Shown piece by piece: positions 25,580 through 34,990 of a stretch of DNA of 64,000 nucleotides; the stretch's first letter is position 1, and each line of letters starts with the position of its first letter. The stretch is taken from the NCBI GenBank assembly GCA_051967755.1, contig JBQDYD010000003.1:186001-250000 (forward strand), read 5' to 3'. A program made the translations under genes and the position numbers. This DNA comes from UBA1672 sp051967755. Lineage in GTDB: Bacteria > Pseudomonadota > Alphaproteobacteria > Micavibrionales > Micavibrionaceae. The notes beneath the pieces were generated by a model. The model was not told the DNA's origin, made no database searches, and worked only from the letters and a program-made list of their open reading frames with translations.

Positions 25580-27472
25580 GTGCGAAAAGTTGTTACCTCT
25601 GTTTCATTGTTCATGTGCTTATCCACTTCGGCGGCTGCAATGGATCACCGCGTGGTAACGCATGATATCGGCCCATATGCGCAGAAAGTCGGATGGGAAA
25701 AGAAAAATTGGGATACGCAAAATAAGGGTACAGCCAAGATTTATGAGCAACTCAAGACCCTTCAAGCAGAAAATGAGCGACTAAAGCAATCTTTAACGAG
25801 CATTAAGCCGGTGAGCGGTGATGCATATAAAAGTGATACGCGTATTCAGGCTTTGATAGAGGAAAATAACCGCCTTACGCAATTATTGCGACAGGGGCAA
25901 AATAACAATAAAGCTGTTAATGCGCCTCCGAGTGAGGTTTATGCCAGTAAGATCGCAGAGCTTAAAATGGAAAATGCTAAGCTGCGAGAGCAGGTGCGCA
26001 CATTATCGACTGCCGGAACTCAGTCATCGTCATATGCTTTGCAAAATGAATTAGAGCAATATAGGCAAGAAAATAAGCTTTTGAAAGAAGCGTTAAATCA
26101 GCGAGAAAATGGCGGGGAGCGCATTGTGGCGCTTCAGCAAAGGGTCGAGGATTTATATAAGCGTAACTTAGCCCTGGAGGAGCAAAATCACGCATTACGC
26201 CAAAGTGAAAATCAGAAAACATCATATGTTGCTCAGGCGAATAATTCTAAGGAGTTACAGAGAAACATAGCCACCTTAGAGGCGCAGCTTAAGTCTGTAC
26301 AAAGTGAAAATGAGCAATTGAAGCAGGCTGTCAGTGTTGAAAAGAAAAAACTGGCCAGTGTGTCAGAAAAAGCTGATGAAGTTAAAAATGCTTACACCAG
26401 TAATCTGGAGGCAATAAGACTATTACAAGGGCGCCTTGATAAGGTTAAGGCGGAGAATGCAGAATTAAATAACAAGGTCGCGGCAAAGTCGGGAGTCTCT
26501 TCGGAATATGAGAAGAAACTTGCAACATTACAACAGCAAAATAAAAGTCTGAGAGCCACCATTAGTGCGCAAAGTGAGTCTTTGCTCTCTGCTGACAACG
26601 CATCACAAACCGCCGAGCGTTTGTTGATTGAAAATAAAATGCTAAAAAGGCAACTGGATATGTCTGAAAAGGCAAAAACAGATAACGCCCAGGCCGCACA
26701 GGATATATTAACGCGTAATGCAAACCTTCAGGCGCAAATTATTCAGCGCGATGAGTATATTAAAAAGCTTGAAGGTTTGAAGGAAACTGTTCAAGCCCTA
26801 AGGCAGGAACAGGATGCCGGTCAGATAGCAAGGCAGGGGGAGGCCGTAAGCAAGGCTCAACTTGAAATGCTTATGGCGGAGAAGGAAAATCTGCAAAATG
26901 AATTATCCTTGGAGCGTGAGAATATCATTACGTATCGCACCAAGATCAAACAATACCAAGATCAAATTGCGGGGATGGCAAAAGACACTCGTCTGGAGGA
27001 GTTGACGCAGGAATTGTCGGAGCTGAATACTGCTTTTACAACGCAAAAATTAGAAAATCAGGAGCTTAAAGCGCGGATTGAATTATTATCAAAAAAGAAT
27101 TCATCTGTTGTGTTTCAAAAAGAGGGCTCTGTCGAGGATATGAACGCTCTGGATAGCTCTGTTTTGTTAAAGCAAGAAAAAGCTAAGTCTGATGTTGAGT
27201 TTAGCCGCGTTGAAAACGGTATAATCGCAACCTCTTACCAAAGCGATCAAGAACCAATCCAGCGCAGCGTGACCTATATAGATGCGCCTTATCCGCCTGT
27301 TAATGAGGTAAAGCCGCTTCTTGGTTCTGACGGAAACCATCTGAGTGATGTAAAGAATGTGCCCTCAGATGATGACGTTATTGAGGATATGTCCAATGAT
27401 CCGGTTGCATTGGGCGGGATTAAGCCTGAAGACCTTTTAGCGCAGGAGCTTCAGCCATTATCTGATAAGTAA
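25580..27472 (+). CDS. exported long coiled-coil protein of unknown function
   Basis: 630 residues. A signal peptide (about 1-20, ending STSAAA) precedes MDHRVV. From about residue 45 to 510 the protein is almost continuous coiled coil, rich in Glu, Lys, Gln and Asn with leucine heptads. There are breaks of Ser/Ala/Gly-rich sequence near 95, 140 and 300. The last 120 residues are acidic and non-coiled, with a proline-rich YPPVNEVKP. I recognise no enzymatic domain. It may be a periplasmic structural or scaffold protein. It starts at a GTG eight bases after gagga and stands alone, ending in a strong terminator. Confidence 0.75.
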   Translation: MRKVVTSVSLFMCLSTSAAAMDHRVVTHDIGPYAQKVGWEKKNWDTQNKGTAKIYEQLKTLQAENERLKQSLTSIKPVSGDAYKSDTRIQALIEENNRLTQLLRQGQNNNKAVNAPPSEVYASKIAELKMENAKLREQVRTLSTAGTQSSSYALQNELEQYRQENKLLKEALNQRENGGERIVALQQRVEDLYKRNLALEEQNHALRQSENQKTSYVAQANNSKELQRNIATLEAQLKSVQSENEQLKQAVSVEKKKLASVSEKADEVKNAYTSNLEAIRLLQGRLDKVKAENAELNNKVAAKSGVSSEYEKKLATLQQQNKSLRATISAQSESLLSADNASQTAERLLIENKMLKRQLDMSEKAKTDNAQAAQDILTRNANLQAQIIQRDEYIKKLEGLKETVQALRQEQDAGQIARQGEAVSKAQLEMLMAEKENLQNELSLERENIITYRTKIKQYQDQIAGMAKDTRLEELTQELSELNTAFTTQKLENQELKARIELLSKKNSSVVFQKEGSVEDMNALDSSVLLKQEKAKSDVEFSRVENGIIATSYQSDQEPIQRSVTYIDAPYPPVNEVKPLLGSDGNHLSDVKNVPSDDDVIEDMSNDPVALGGIKPEDLLAQELQPLSDK

Positions 27473-27504
27473 TATATTATTGTTTTTTGTCTGGGGGAGA
27501 GACA

Positions 27505-27551
27505 GAAAAAAGGCTCTGATGTGTAATGTATCAGAGCCTTTATTTATTTTG
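27505..27551. terminator. bidirectional terminator between coiled-coil gene and phaR
   Basis: Twelve-base perfect stem AAAGGCTCTGAT (27509-27520) / ATCAGAGCCTTT (27530-27541) with a nine-base loop. T-rich sequence lies on the right, and an A-run on the left gives Ts on the other strand, so it serves both convergent genes. Confidence 0.9.
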
Positions 27552-27567
27552 TGTATCCGGTCTAGGT

Positions 27568-28095
27568 TTATTTAGACGATTTGTCGTTCGGGTTACCACC
27601 CATATACGTCATGTTGAAAGGAGGCATCATTTTCATGGCCTTTTCAAACATTTCCATGTTCTTGCGTGTCATTTCCTCTAGGTTATTTGCCTGCGGAAAC
27701 ATTCCCTCCATGTTACGCATGCCCTCAAATGACTTATTGATTTGCTCTTGCATACGTTCTTGGTTTTGCGCGAACACATTCATTGTCTGCTCAAGGTATC
27801 CCGGTAACATGGTTTGCATGTTGTTGCCGTAAAAGCCGATAAGTGTGCGCAGAAAATTTGTCGGAAGCAGTGTCTCATCACTGGCTTCTTGGTCTGCGAT
27901 AATTTGTGTAAGAACGCTGCGCGTAATGTCTTTGCCAGTCTTCGCTTCGATGACCACAAAATTCTGGTCTTCTTGCACCATTTCGCAAAGGTCATCAAGT
28001 GTGACGTAACTGCTGCGGCCAGTGTCGTATAAGCGGCGGTTCGCATACTTCTTAATTACTATTGGCTCATCCTTGCCAGTCTTCGCTTTAGACAT
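27568..28095 (-). CDS. phaR: polyhydroxyalkanoate synthesis repressor PhaR
   Basis: DNA- and PHA-binding repressor that senses polymer and controls phasin and its own gene. 175 residues with the PHB/PHA-accumulation regulator DNA-binding domain (about 10-70, IKKYANRRLYDTGRSSYVTLDDL) and the PHB_acc domain (FLRTLIGFYGNNMQTMLPGYLEQTM). The C-terminus is methionine-rich, typical of granule-binding PhaR. Divergent from the PhaC-like gene, with TATGCTGCA in the shared interval. Confidence 0.95.
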   Translation of the reverse strand: MSKAKTGKDEPIVIKKYANRRLYDTGRSSYVTLDDLCEMVQEDQNFVVIEAKTGKDITRSVLTQIIADQEASDETLLPTNFLRTLIGFYGNNMQTMLPGYLEQTMNVFAQNQERMQEQINKSFEGMRNMEGMFPQANNLEEMTRKNMEMFEKAMKMMPPFNMTYMGGNPNDKSSK

Positions 28096-28193
28096 GTTGC
28101 ACCTTTTTTCTATTATGAATTTGAATTAACATCTTTATTATGCACAAAATAAAATAAAAAAAAAGCTTTCTGTGGAAAAACCGCAATATTTTT

Positions 28194-28204
28194 TTTATGC
28201 TGCA
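28194..28204. promoter_or_regulatory. putative PhaR operator 3 (TTTATGCTGCA)
   Basis: Same 11 bases as at the phasin gene, here 28 bases before the PhaC-like start and between divergent phaR and that gene. This position would suit control of one or both. Confidence 0.6.
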
Positions 28205-28232
28205 TATTCTATTACTTAGGAGTTTTTTTCTC

Positions 28233-29378
28233 ATGCGTAGAGGGCTACATCCGTTATCTGTGCACTTGGGGCAGGCCGCAGCGAACGCAACTGCAATACA
28301 ACAGTATTCGTCTAAGTTTTCACAAGACTTTTCACCGGAACGTATGGTCGAAATGGTGCGGGGCATTAAAATGTACCAGTCGCACCCTTTCGCGCCGCAA
28401 CGTTTGCCAACGGAAACCGTTTGGCGCAAGGGGGCTACATCACTGCTTAAACCCGCCGATGATTGTGCGCAAGGTAATGATGCGAACAGCCCGCAAAGGC
28501 CGCTACTTTTGGTGCCTTCTTTGATTAATAAGTCTTATATCCTTGATCTAACCGAAGAGCGTTCCCTTATGCGGTGGATGAACGCGCAAGGCATCCGCAC
28601 TTATTTGCTTGATTGGGGTGATATTTCCATTGATGCTGAGGCTCGTAATATGTCAATGAGCGATATTGTAACGCACAGATTATGCGAGGCATTTAAGTAT
28701 TTATCCCTTCAACATGACAGCAAAGTGGATGTGATGGGGTATTGTATGGGTGGGACAATGCTGATTGGGGCGGCGTCCGTTGCGCAAGAGCATATAGAGC
28801 GTATTGTTTTGCTTGCCGCGCCGTGGGATTTTCATACAAATAGTGGCGGTGAGCGCAATGAATTGGCGCGCGCGGTACGCATATGGTCACCAATTGTGAT
28901 GCCCACCATTAAAGAGCGCGGCGTATTGCCGTCATCATATGTGCAGGCGCTGTTTGCCAGCCTTGGATCAGAAGAAACAGTGCAGAAGTTCATAAATTTT
29001 TCTCAAATGGATCAGGACTCAGACCGTGCGCGCTTTTTTGTCTCCGTTGAGGATTGGCTGAATGATGATGTCGATATACCGGGTGCAATCGCACAAGAAT
29101 GTATTCAGAATTGGTTCCTTAAGAATGACACGGCGCAGGGGCGTTGGTTTGTGAATGATAAGGTTGTGCGCGTTGCGGATATATCCGCAGATATGCTGGT
29201 GATTACATCACGCCGCGATCGCTTGGTGCCGTATGAGTGTGCACTGTCTGTGTTACATCAAAGTGCGCCGAATAAGTGTAGCGTGATCGAAGCCGCAACA
29301 GGGCATATCGGAATGATCGTTGGAAAGAGCGCCATAGACAAAATATGGACACCGATGATGGAATGGTTGAAAGCATAA
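28233..29378 (+). CDS. PhaC-like alpha/beta-hydrolase (polyhydroxyalkanoate synthase family)
   Basis: 381 residues of the PhaC superfamily. The nucleophile elbow is GYCMGGT with Cys171, the synthase-type cysteine instead of the lipase serine. Asp is in SRRDRLVP and His in ATGHIGM. PLLLVPSLINKSYILDL and LLDWGDIS are also synthase hallmarks. It is much shorter than class I synthases (about 560-600) and nearer class III PhaC, but no PhaE partner gene is present. Given phaR, phaA and phaB alongside, a polymer synthase role is likely but not proven. Start chosen from taggag ten bases before the ATG. Confidence 0.8.
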   Translation: MRRGLHPLSVHLGQAAANATAIQQYSSKFSQDFSPERMVEMVRGIKMYQSHPFAPQRLPTETVWRKGATSLLKPADDCAQGNDANSPQRPLLLVPSLINKSYILDLTEERSLMRWMNAQGIRTYLLDWGDISIDAEARNMSMSDIVTHRLCEAFKYLSLQHDSKVDVMGYCMGGTMLIGAASVAQEHIERIVLLAAPWDFHTNSGGERNELARAVRIWSPIVMPTIKERGVLPSSYVQALFASLGSEETVQKFINFSQMDQDSDRARFFVSVEDWLNDDVDIPGAIAQECIQNWFLKNDTAQGRWFVNDKVVRVADISADMLVITSRRDRLVPYECALSVLHQSAPNKCSVIEAATGHIGMIVGKSAIDKIWTPMMEWLKA

Positions 29379-29480
29379 AATCAAAAATGAGATTAAAAAG
29401 CATAATTCGCACTTGATATATTTGTGCGTAAATATATGGTGAGCATATCTAAGATTATATTGAACACGAATGGGGAATTC

Positions 29481-30656
29481 ATGGAAGATTCTGTTGTCAT
29501 TGTTGCTGCAAAAAGAACTGCAATCGGAACATTGGGGGGTGGATTGTCATCTGTGCCTGCCAGTGATTTGGGTGCGCGCGTTATAGAGGCTGTTCTTGCC
29601 GACGCGAAACTGGATGGATCAGATGTTGATGAGGTGCTGATGGGGCAGGTTCTTACGGCAGGGTGCGGACAAAACCCTGCGCGTCAGGCGGCGATCAAAG
29701 CCGGCATCTCAAAAGAAGCCACCGCAATGACAGTTAATCAGGTCTGTGGTTCAGGCTTGCGAACGATTGCGATGGGGATGCAGGCAATTTTATCAGGCGA
29801 TGCTGATATCGTTGTTGCAGGCGGGCAAGAGAATATGAGCCAGTCCCCGCATGTGATGCATTTACGCGAAGCAGTAAAATTTGGTGACGCGCAGATGCGC
29901 GATACGATGATTGTTGACGGTCTGTGGGATAAATTTAATGATTATCATATGGGGATCACTGCAGAAAATATTGCGGAACAATATGATATCTCACGTGAGC
30001 AGCAAGATGAGTTTGCTGCACAATCACAAAACAGAGCCGAAGGCGCGATTAATGCAGGAAAGTTTAAAGATGAAATCGTTCCTGTAGAGGTTCCTAAGCG
30101 TAAAGAAACAATCACGATTGACACTGATGAGTTTCCACGCGCCGGTGTTACCGCGGATGGTCTTGCGAAATTAAGACCTGCGTTCAAGAAAGACGGTACC
30201 GTAACCGCAGCAAATGCATCAGGCATTAATGATGGTGCGGCGGCGGTTGTATTGATGCGCGAAAGCGAAGCAAAAAAACGCGGTCTTGATGTTATTGCAA
30301 AGATTGCCTCATGGGCAACACGCGGTGTCGATCCGTCTGTTATGGGAACGGGGCCAATTCCTGCGTCTAAGGCGGCTTTGGAAAAGGCTGGCTGGGCCGT
30401 GGGTGATCTCGACCTTGTGGAATCAAATGAGGCGTTCGCCGCGCAGGCTTGTGCCGTATTGAAGGAAACTGGATTTGATCCTGCGAAAACGAATGTAAAT
30501 GGCGGCGCTATTGCACTTGGTCATCCGATTGGTGCATCGGGTACGCGTGTGCTTGTCACATTGTTGCATGAAATGGTGCGTGCCGATGCATCCAAAGGCT
30601 TGGCGACACTTTGTATTGGTGGTGGTATGGGTATTGCACTTTGTGTGGAACGATAA
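29481..30656 (+). CDS. phaA: acetyl-CoA acetyltransferase (thiolase)
   Basis: Condenses two acetyl-CoA to acetoacetyl-CoA, the first step of PHB synthesis. 391 residues. Active-site Cys89 is in NQVCGSGLRT, with the second active site in GGAIALGHPIGASG and CIGGGMGIA at the C-terminus. The ATG follows gggga; an in-frame GTG 57 bases upstream adds an unrelated leader. phaB begins 31 bases downstream, so the two form an operon. Confidence 0.93.
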   Translation: MEDSVVIVAAKRTAIGTLGGGLSSVPASDLGARVIEAVLADAKLDGSDVDEVLMGQVLTAGCGQNPARQAAIKAGISKEATAMTVNQVCGSGLRTIAMGMQAILSGDADIVVAGGQENMSQSPHVMHLREAVKFGDAQMRDTMIVDGLWDKFNDYHMGITAENIAEQYDISREQQDEFAAQSQNRAEGAINAGKFKDEIVPVEVPKRKETITIDTDEFPRAGVTADGLAKLRPAFKKDGTVTAANASGINDGAAAVVLMRESEAKKRGLDVIAKIASWATRGVDPSVMGTGPIPASKAALEKAGWAVGDLDLVESNEAFAAQACAVLKETGFDPAKTNVNGGAIALGHPIGASGTRVLVTLLHEMVRADASKGLATLCIGGGMGIALCVER

Positions 30657-30687
30657 ACTTTTAATTTTTGAACAGGGAAATAATTAA

Positions 30688-31410
30688 ATGACTAAAGTAG
30701 CAGTAGTAACCGGCGGAACACGCGGTATAGGCGAGTCGATCTCAAAGGAGCTCAAGGAAGAGGGGTTTAAGGTCGTCGCTGTTTATCATGGCAATGAAGA
30801 GGCCGCGCAAAAGTTTCGTGATGAAACAGGGTGCGAAGCCATTAAATGTGATGTAAGTGATTTCGACGCGTGTCAATCTGCGATGGATATGATCGAGGAA
30901 ACTTATGGTGAGGTTGCTGTGTTGGTTAATAATGCAGGGATTACACGCGATGGTACATTGCATAAAATGCCCAAGGAAAATTGGCATGACGTAATGCAAA
31001 CAAACCTGACATCATGTTTTAATATGTGCCGAGCGATTATCCTGAAGATGCGTGAGCGCCAATTTGGCCGCATTATTAACATTAGCTCTATCAACGGTCA
31101 AAAAGGACAGTTCGGTCAGGCAAACTACTCAGCCGCCAAAGCAGGTATGATTGGCTTTACTAAGGCGTTGGCTCTGGAATCTGCGGCGAAAAATATCACC
31201 GTGAATGCGATTTGCCCGGGCTATATCAAAACTGAAATGACAGGGGCAATGCCGCAAGAGGTTTTGGACTCGATCATCCGTCAAATCCCTGCGATGCGTA
31301 TGGGTAAGCCAGAGGAGATTGCAGCGCTTGTCGGGTTTTTGTCATCAGACAAAGCGGCCTTTATCACAGGAGCGACATTATCTGCGAACGGTGGTCAGTA
31401 CATGGCATAA
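30688..31410 (+). CDS. phaB: acetoacetyl-CoA reductase
   Basis: NADPH-dependent short-chain dehydrogenase giving (R)-3-hydroxybutyryl-CoA. 240 residues. Cofactor motif VVTGGTRGIGESIS, NNAGITRD, the catalytic Ser in NISSINGQKGQFGQ and the YSAAKAG Tyr/Lys pair are all present. The PhaB-type segment NGQKGQFGQANYSAAKAG separates it from FabG, which it otherwise resembles. Follows phaA directly. Confidence 0.93.
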   Translation: MTKVAVVTGGTRGIGESISKELKEEGFKVVAVYHGNEEAAQKFRDETGCEAIKCDVSDFDACQSAMDMIEETYGEVAVLVNNAGITRDGTLHKMPKENWHDVMQTNLTSCFNMCRAIILKMRERQFGRIINISSINGQKGQFGQANYSAAKAGMIGFTKALALESAAKNITVNAICPGYIKTEMTGAMPQEVLDSIIRQIPAMRMGKPEEIAALVGFLSSDKAAFITGATLSANGGQYMA

Positions 31411-31489
31411 TGATAGCGGTACTTAGATAATCTGTGCATCGTTTTATATTTCTATGGAAAGCACAGGCTTATTTTTGTATACCTGACTC

Positions 31490-31888
31490 ATGGCTAAAGA
31501 TCGTGTAATCCTAGAGCGTCGTTTTGTCCCCAAGGGCAGTGTTATCATCAAAGAGGGTGAGGAAGCATACTCTGCCTATTTGATCCAATCCGGTAAAGTC
31601 GGTGTTTACACCTTAAAAGACGGTAAAGAGGTTCAACTGGCAGAACTCGGCATGGGTGAGATTTGCGGAGAGATGGCTCTGATCGGTGAGGATTCTCGCG
31701 CTGCGAATGTTAAAACCCTTGAGGATTGCAATTTAATTGTTATCACGCGCTCTGCTTTTGAAGAAAAACTACGCCATAGTGACCCGACAATTCGCGCTGT
31801 GATGCATATGCTGATTAAGCGTTTAAAGACGTCTAACGCCGATATCGTTGAATTTTTTATTAAAAACGATTCATCTGACGAAGATTAA
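31490..31888 (+). CDS. stand-alone cyclic-nucleotide-binding-domain protein
   Basis: 132 residues comprising one cNMP-binding domain (about 10-110): VPKGSVIIKEGEEAYSAYLI, then GEICGEMALIGEDSRAANVKT as the phosphate-binding cassette with Gly-Glu and Arg-Ala. There is no helix-turn-helix, so it is not a complete Crp/Fnr regulator. It may work as a regulatory subunit of an unidentified partner. Single gene with its own terminator. Confidence 0.85.
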   Translation: MAKDRVILERRFVPKGSVIIKEGEEAYSAYLIQSGKVGVYTLKDGKEVQLAELGMGEICGEMALIGEDSRAANVKTLEDCNLIVITRSAFEEKLRHSDPTIRAVMHMLIKRLKTSNADIVEFFIKNDSSDED

Positions 31889-31890
31889 AA

Positions 31891-31922
31891 GAAAGAGCGC
31901 ACCGGATAATGTGCTCTTTTTT
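31891..31922 (+). terminator. terminator after the cNMP-binding gene
   Basis: Stem AAAGAGC(GC)AC / GTGCTCTTT with a two-base bulge and eight-base loop, followed by a T-run at 31917-31922. Confidence 0.82.
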
Positions 31923-32008
31923 GATTTCGTGTTGAGATTGATGTAACTAACAGATACTATCCAACGCATACTATATTACCAGATCACCAATGAAACGGAG
32001 ACGCGCTC

Positions 32009-34990
32009 ATGAAACGCCTTCTTGTAATTCTCTTTACTGTTGTTTTTGTCTGTTTGGCGGCATTGGTGTTTGCGCCGTCATTTATTGATTGGAGCGCATA
32101 TAAGGATCAGGCAGCCCAACAAGTCGCAGAGCGCACAGGCTTGACTGTTGATATCAAAGGCGGGCTGGGTTTTGCCGTTGTCCCCTCACCACGATTTTAT
32201 ATAGAAGACGTAACGATCGTTGCGCCCGAAGGCTCTAAAAACCAGGCTTTAGCGTCGCTAGAACGTTTGGACGTGAACGTATCGTTAATGCCTCTTCTCA
32301 GTAAGCAGCTAAAAGTAAATTCATTAACCATAGTTAAGCCTAATATTGCTTTAGAGGCTTTTGAAAATGGTAAATTAAATATTATGACCCCAAAGTTAGA
32401 GGCGATGACTTCGGCTGATGCTGTAGCTGAGGCTACACAACCTGCGACAGGCGCGCAGCAGGTGTCTTTGGATCAAATTAGAATCAAAGACGGTTCATTT
32501 TCTTATTATGATCATAAGTCAAAAAGTGAAACTAAGGTTCAAAATATAAATATGGATCTCAGTGCCCAAAGCCTGCAGGGCCCGTTTGATGCAGAAGGAT
32601 CCGTATTTTATAATGGAAATGCATTGAACTTTGATATTGAAACAGATGCATATAACGCCTCAGAGCAGGTCATTTCTCCAAAAATTAAATTACTGGTACA
32701 GCCGGGCAATATCGGTCTGGAATATCAGGGCGTGATTGCCACAGGTGAAGAGTTTTCTATTCAAGGGCAAACAGGGATTCATATTGAGGATTTAAAAAGC
32801 ACACTGAATGATTTTGGTGTTGGTGTGGCCGGTATTAAAGGCGGCGTTTTAGATGCAAAAGGCATTTTGACCGCCGATAAGGGGGCACTTTCATTTAAAA
32901 ACGCCTCTTTGACTTTGAACGGGCAGCCCGCAAAAGGTGCATTTGAAATGGCATTTTCACCGTTCACATATAAATTAAATATAAAAACGCCTGACCAAAT
33001 TAGTGCGGCGGCACTTCTTGATGGAGGCTACACGTTTGATAAGGCTCTGCTGGATATTAACCTTGAGAATAACGGTAAGGAATTATCATTTGATAAGACA
33101 TCTGTTTCTTTAGACGGGCATAAATTTGATGTTTCGGGCACTTACGGCACAAATGCAAAAACGAATAGAGGGCAGGTTGATATCTCTTTATCTGCGTCAA
33201 AAATTGATTATGACGTGATTGCGACGAAGTTACCAAAATCTTCATCCGGTTCAGGTGACATGAAGAGCAGTATAGCATCATTGGCGATGCCTGTGGATCT
33301 TGCACTTGATGCAAAGATTGGTGAGCTTGTTTGGCAGAAAAAATCATTGAAGAATATTTCAGTGAAAGCAAAAACGTCTGAAAATACTGCGGCGTTAAAT
33401 GCGTTATCCGTAAAAGATTTTGGTGGATCTTCTGTTAATGTATCGGGAGATATCCAAAACCTTAAAAATGTTTCGGGTATTACTGCGTCCGTAGATATCG
33501 ATAGCCCTGATGTTAATAAGCTTGCGGATGCACTTCAGCTTGATCGATCATCATGGCCATCAAATCTAAGTAAAGCCAAAGTCAACGTGAAGGCAACCGG
33601 TTCATATGACGCAATGGCGATTACTGCGGATGTTAATGCAATGGGGGGGCAGGTTATCGCTTCGGGAGATGTGAAAACCCCGTTAACTGCACCTGCGCCA
33701 AGTAATCTATCGATCCAGTTGAAGCACAAGAATATGGCAGAAGCGATCCAAATGTTTAGCGGTGCAAAAATTGCAGACAGAAACCTTCAAAAGCCGATGG
33801 ACTTTAAAACGAAGATTAATCAGTCGGGCAATAAATATAGCCTGAAAGAGATAACGGGCGATTTATCAGGTATTTCTGTTAAGGGAGATATTGAGGCCGA
33901 CCTGGGCGGAAAGGTTCCTGATATTAAGGGGAATCTGGCGTTCGGTAATGTTAAAATGGAATCGGTAATGACTGAAGGCGGCTCAGCGTCGCAAGGGGCA
34001 GCGCGTTGGTCAAAAGATCCTATTGATACGGCTGCGCTCCATTCTGTGAATGTTAACCTAAAGCTATCGGCCAATAAGATCACATATGGTGCATGGCCCT
34101 TAGAAAAACCGACTATGAGCCTGAGCCTGCATAATGGAACGCTTGATATCTCTGAGCTGACATCAAATGTGTTTGGTGGCTCTATTGATATGACTGCGCG
34201 TGTAAAGTCATCAAAGGAAGCGCGTGCGCCGGTATATTTCGAAAATACGAGCGAATTTAAAAGCGTGGATTTGGGTAAGTTAACGAAGGCCTTGATGGGA
34301 ACGCAATTGGTTAAAATATCAGGTGACGGTAATTTGAACTTAAACATGAAAAGTTCAGGCGCAAGTCCGGCCGCATTGATTTATGATTTGAGTGGATCGG
34401 GCGTTGTTAACGGCACTAATATCGTCCTTGATGGTGTTGATGTTGAGCGTTTTGTGAATGCGTTATCATATGATACGAAGCCCGGTGATACTGTTATGGG
34501 TATATGGAAGGGTACGACAAAAGGCGGTCAGACAAAATTTGATACTCTTAATGGTGCCTTTACCATTAAAAATGGCGTTGTTGCACTAAACTCAATGGAT
34601 CTTGATGGTGCGCGTACACAGATTACGACCAAAGGGACGATTGACCTTCCGAAATGGTACTTAAGCACATTGCACAATATGTCGGTTAAGGCAGATGAGA
34701 ATGTAGCCTCTGATGTGCCGAAAAGTTTTGAAATTCGCGTTCAAGGATCGCTTGATAATCCTGCGCAAGAATTTACACAAAACATCATGCAGCAATATCT
34801 TGAGAATAAGCTAAAGCGCAAAGTGAATAAGCTTTTGTCAGATAAGTTTGGTTTTCCTTCAAATGACAACCAACAAGGCAATCAAGGGGCAGGGCAGAAT
34901 AACCAGCAGCAAAATCAGCAGCAGCCCAAAAATCTTGAGGATGCTGCCGGTCAGGCACTGGAAGGTGTGCTAAAGGGCTTATTGCGTTAA
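32009..34990 (+). CDS. AsmA-family envelope protein
   Basis: 993 residues. An N-terminal membrane anchor (about 3-25) is followed by AsmA domain sequence (APSFIDWSAYKDQAAQQVAERTG) and a large periplasmic beta-rich region. The C-terminal AsmA-like block includes DLSGSGVVNGTNIVLDGVD and VPKSFEIRVQGSLDNP. The tail is Gln/Asn-rich. AsmA-like proteins are thought to move phospholipids to the outer membrane or influence its assembly. Its last 12 bases overlap the convergent RHH gene. Confidence 0.9.
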   Translation: MKRLLVILFTVVFVCLAALVFAPSFIDWSAYKDQAAQQVAERTGLTVDIKGGLGFAVVPSPRFYIEDVTIVAPEGSKNQALASLERLDVNVSLMPLLSKQLKVNSLTIVKPNIALEAFENGKLNIMTPKLEAMTSADAVAEATQPATGAQQVSLDQIRIKDGSFSYYDHKSKSETKVQNINMDLSAQSLQGPFDAEGSVFYNGNALNFDIETDAYNASEQVISPKIKLLVQPGNIGLEYQGVIATGEEFSIQGQTGIHIEDLKSTLNDFGVGVAGIKGGVLDAKGILTADKGALSFKNASLTLNGQPAKGAFEMAFSPFTYKLNIKTPDQISAAALLDGGYTFDKALLDINLENNGKELSFDKTSVSLDGHKFDVSGTYGTNAKTNRGQVDISLSASKIDYDVIATKLPKSSSGSGDMKSSIASLAMPVDLALDAKIGELVWQKKSLKNISVKAKTSENTAALNALSVKDFGGSSVNVSGDIQNLKNVSGITASVDIDSPDVNKLADALQLDRSSWPSNLSKAKVNVKATGSYDAMAITADVNAMGGQVIASGDVKTPLTAPAPSNLSIQLKHKNMAEAIQMFSGAKIADRNLQKPMDFKTKINQSGNKYSLKEITGDLSGISVKGDIEADLGGKVPDIKGNLAFGNVKMESVMTEGGSASQGAARWSKDPIDTAALHSVNVNLKLSANKITYGAWPLEKPTMSLSLHNGTLDISELTSNVFGGSIDMTARVKSSKEARAPVYFENTSEFKSVDLGKLTKALMGTQLVKISGDGNLNLNMKSSGASPAALIYDLSGSGVVNGTNIVLDGVDVERFVNALSYDTKPGDTVMGIWKGTTKGGQTKFDTLNGAFTIKNGVVALNSMDLDGARTQITTKGTIDLPKWYLSTLHNMSVKADENVASDVPKSFEIRVQGSLDNPAQEFTQNIMQQYLENKLKRKVNKLLSDKFGFPSNDNQQGNQGAGQNNQQQNQQQPKNLEDAAGQALEGVLKGLLR

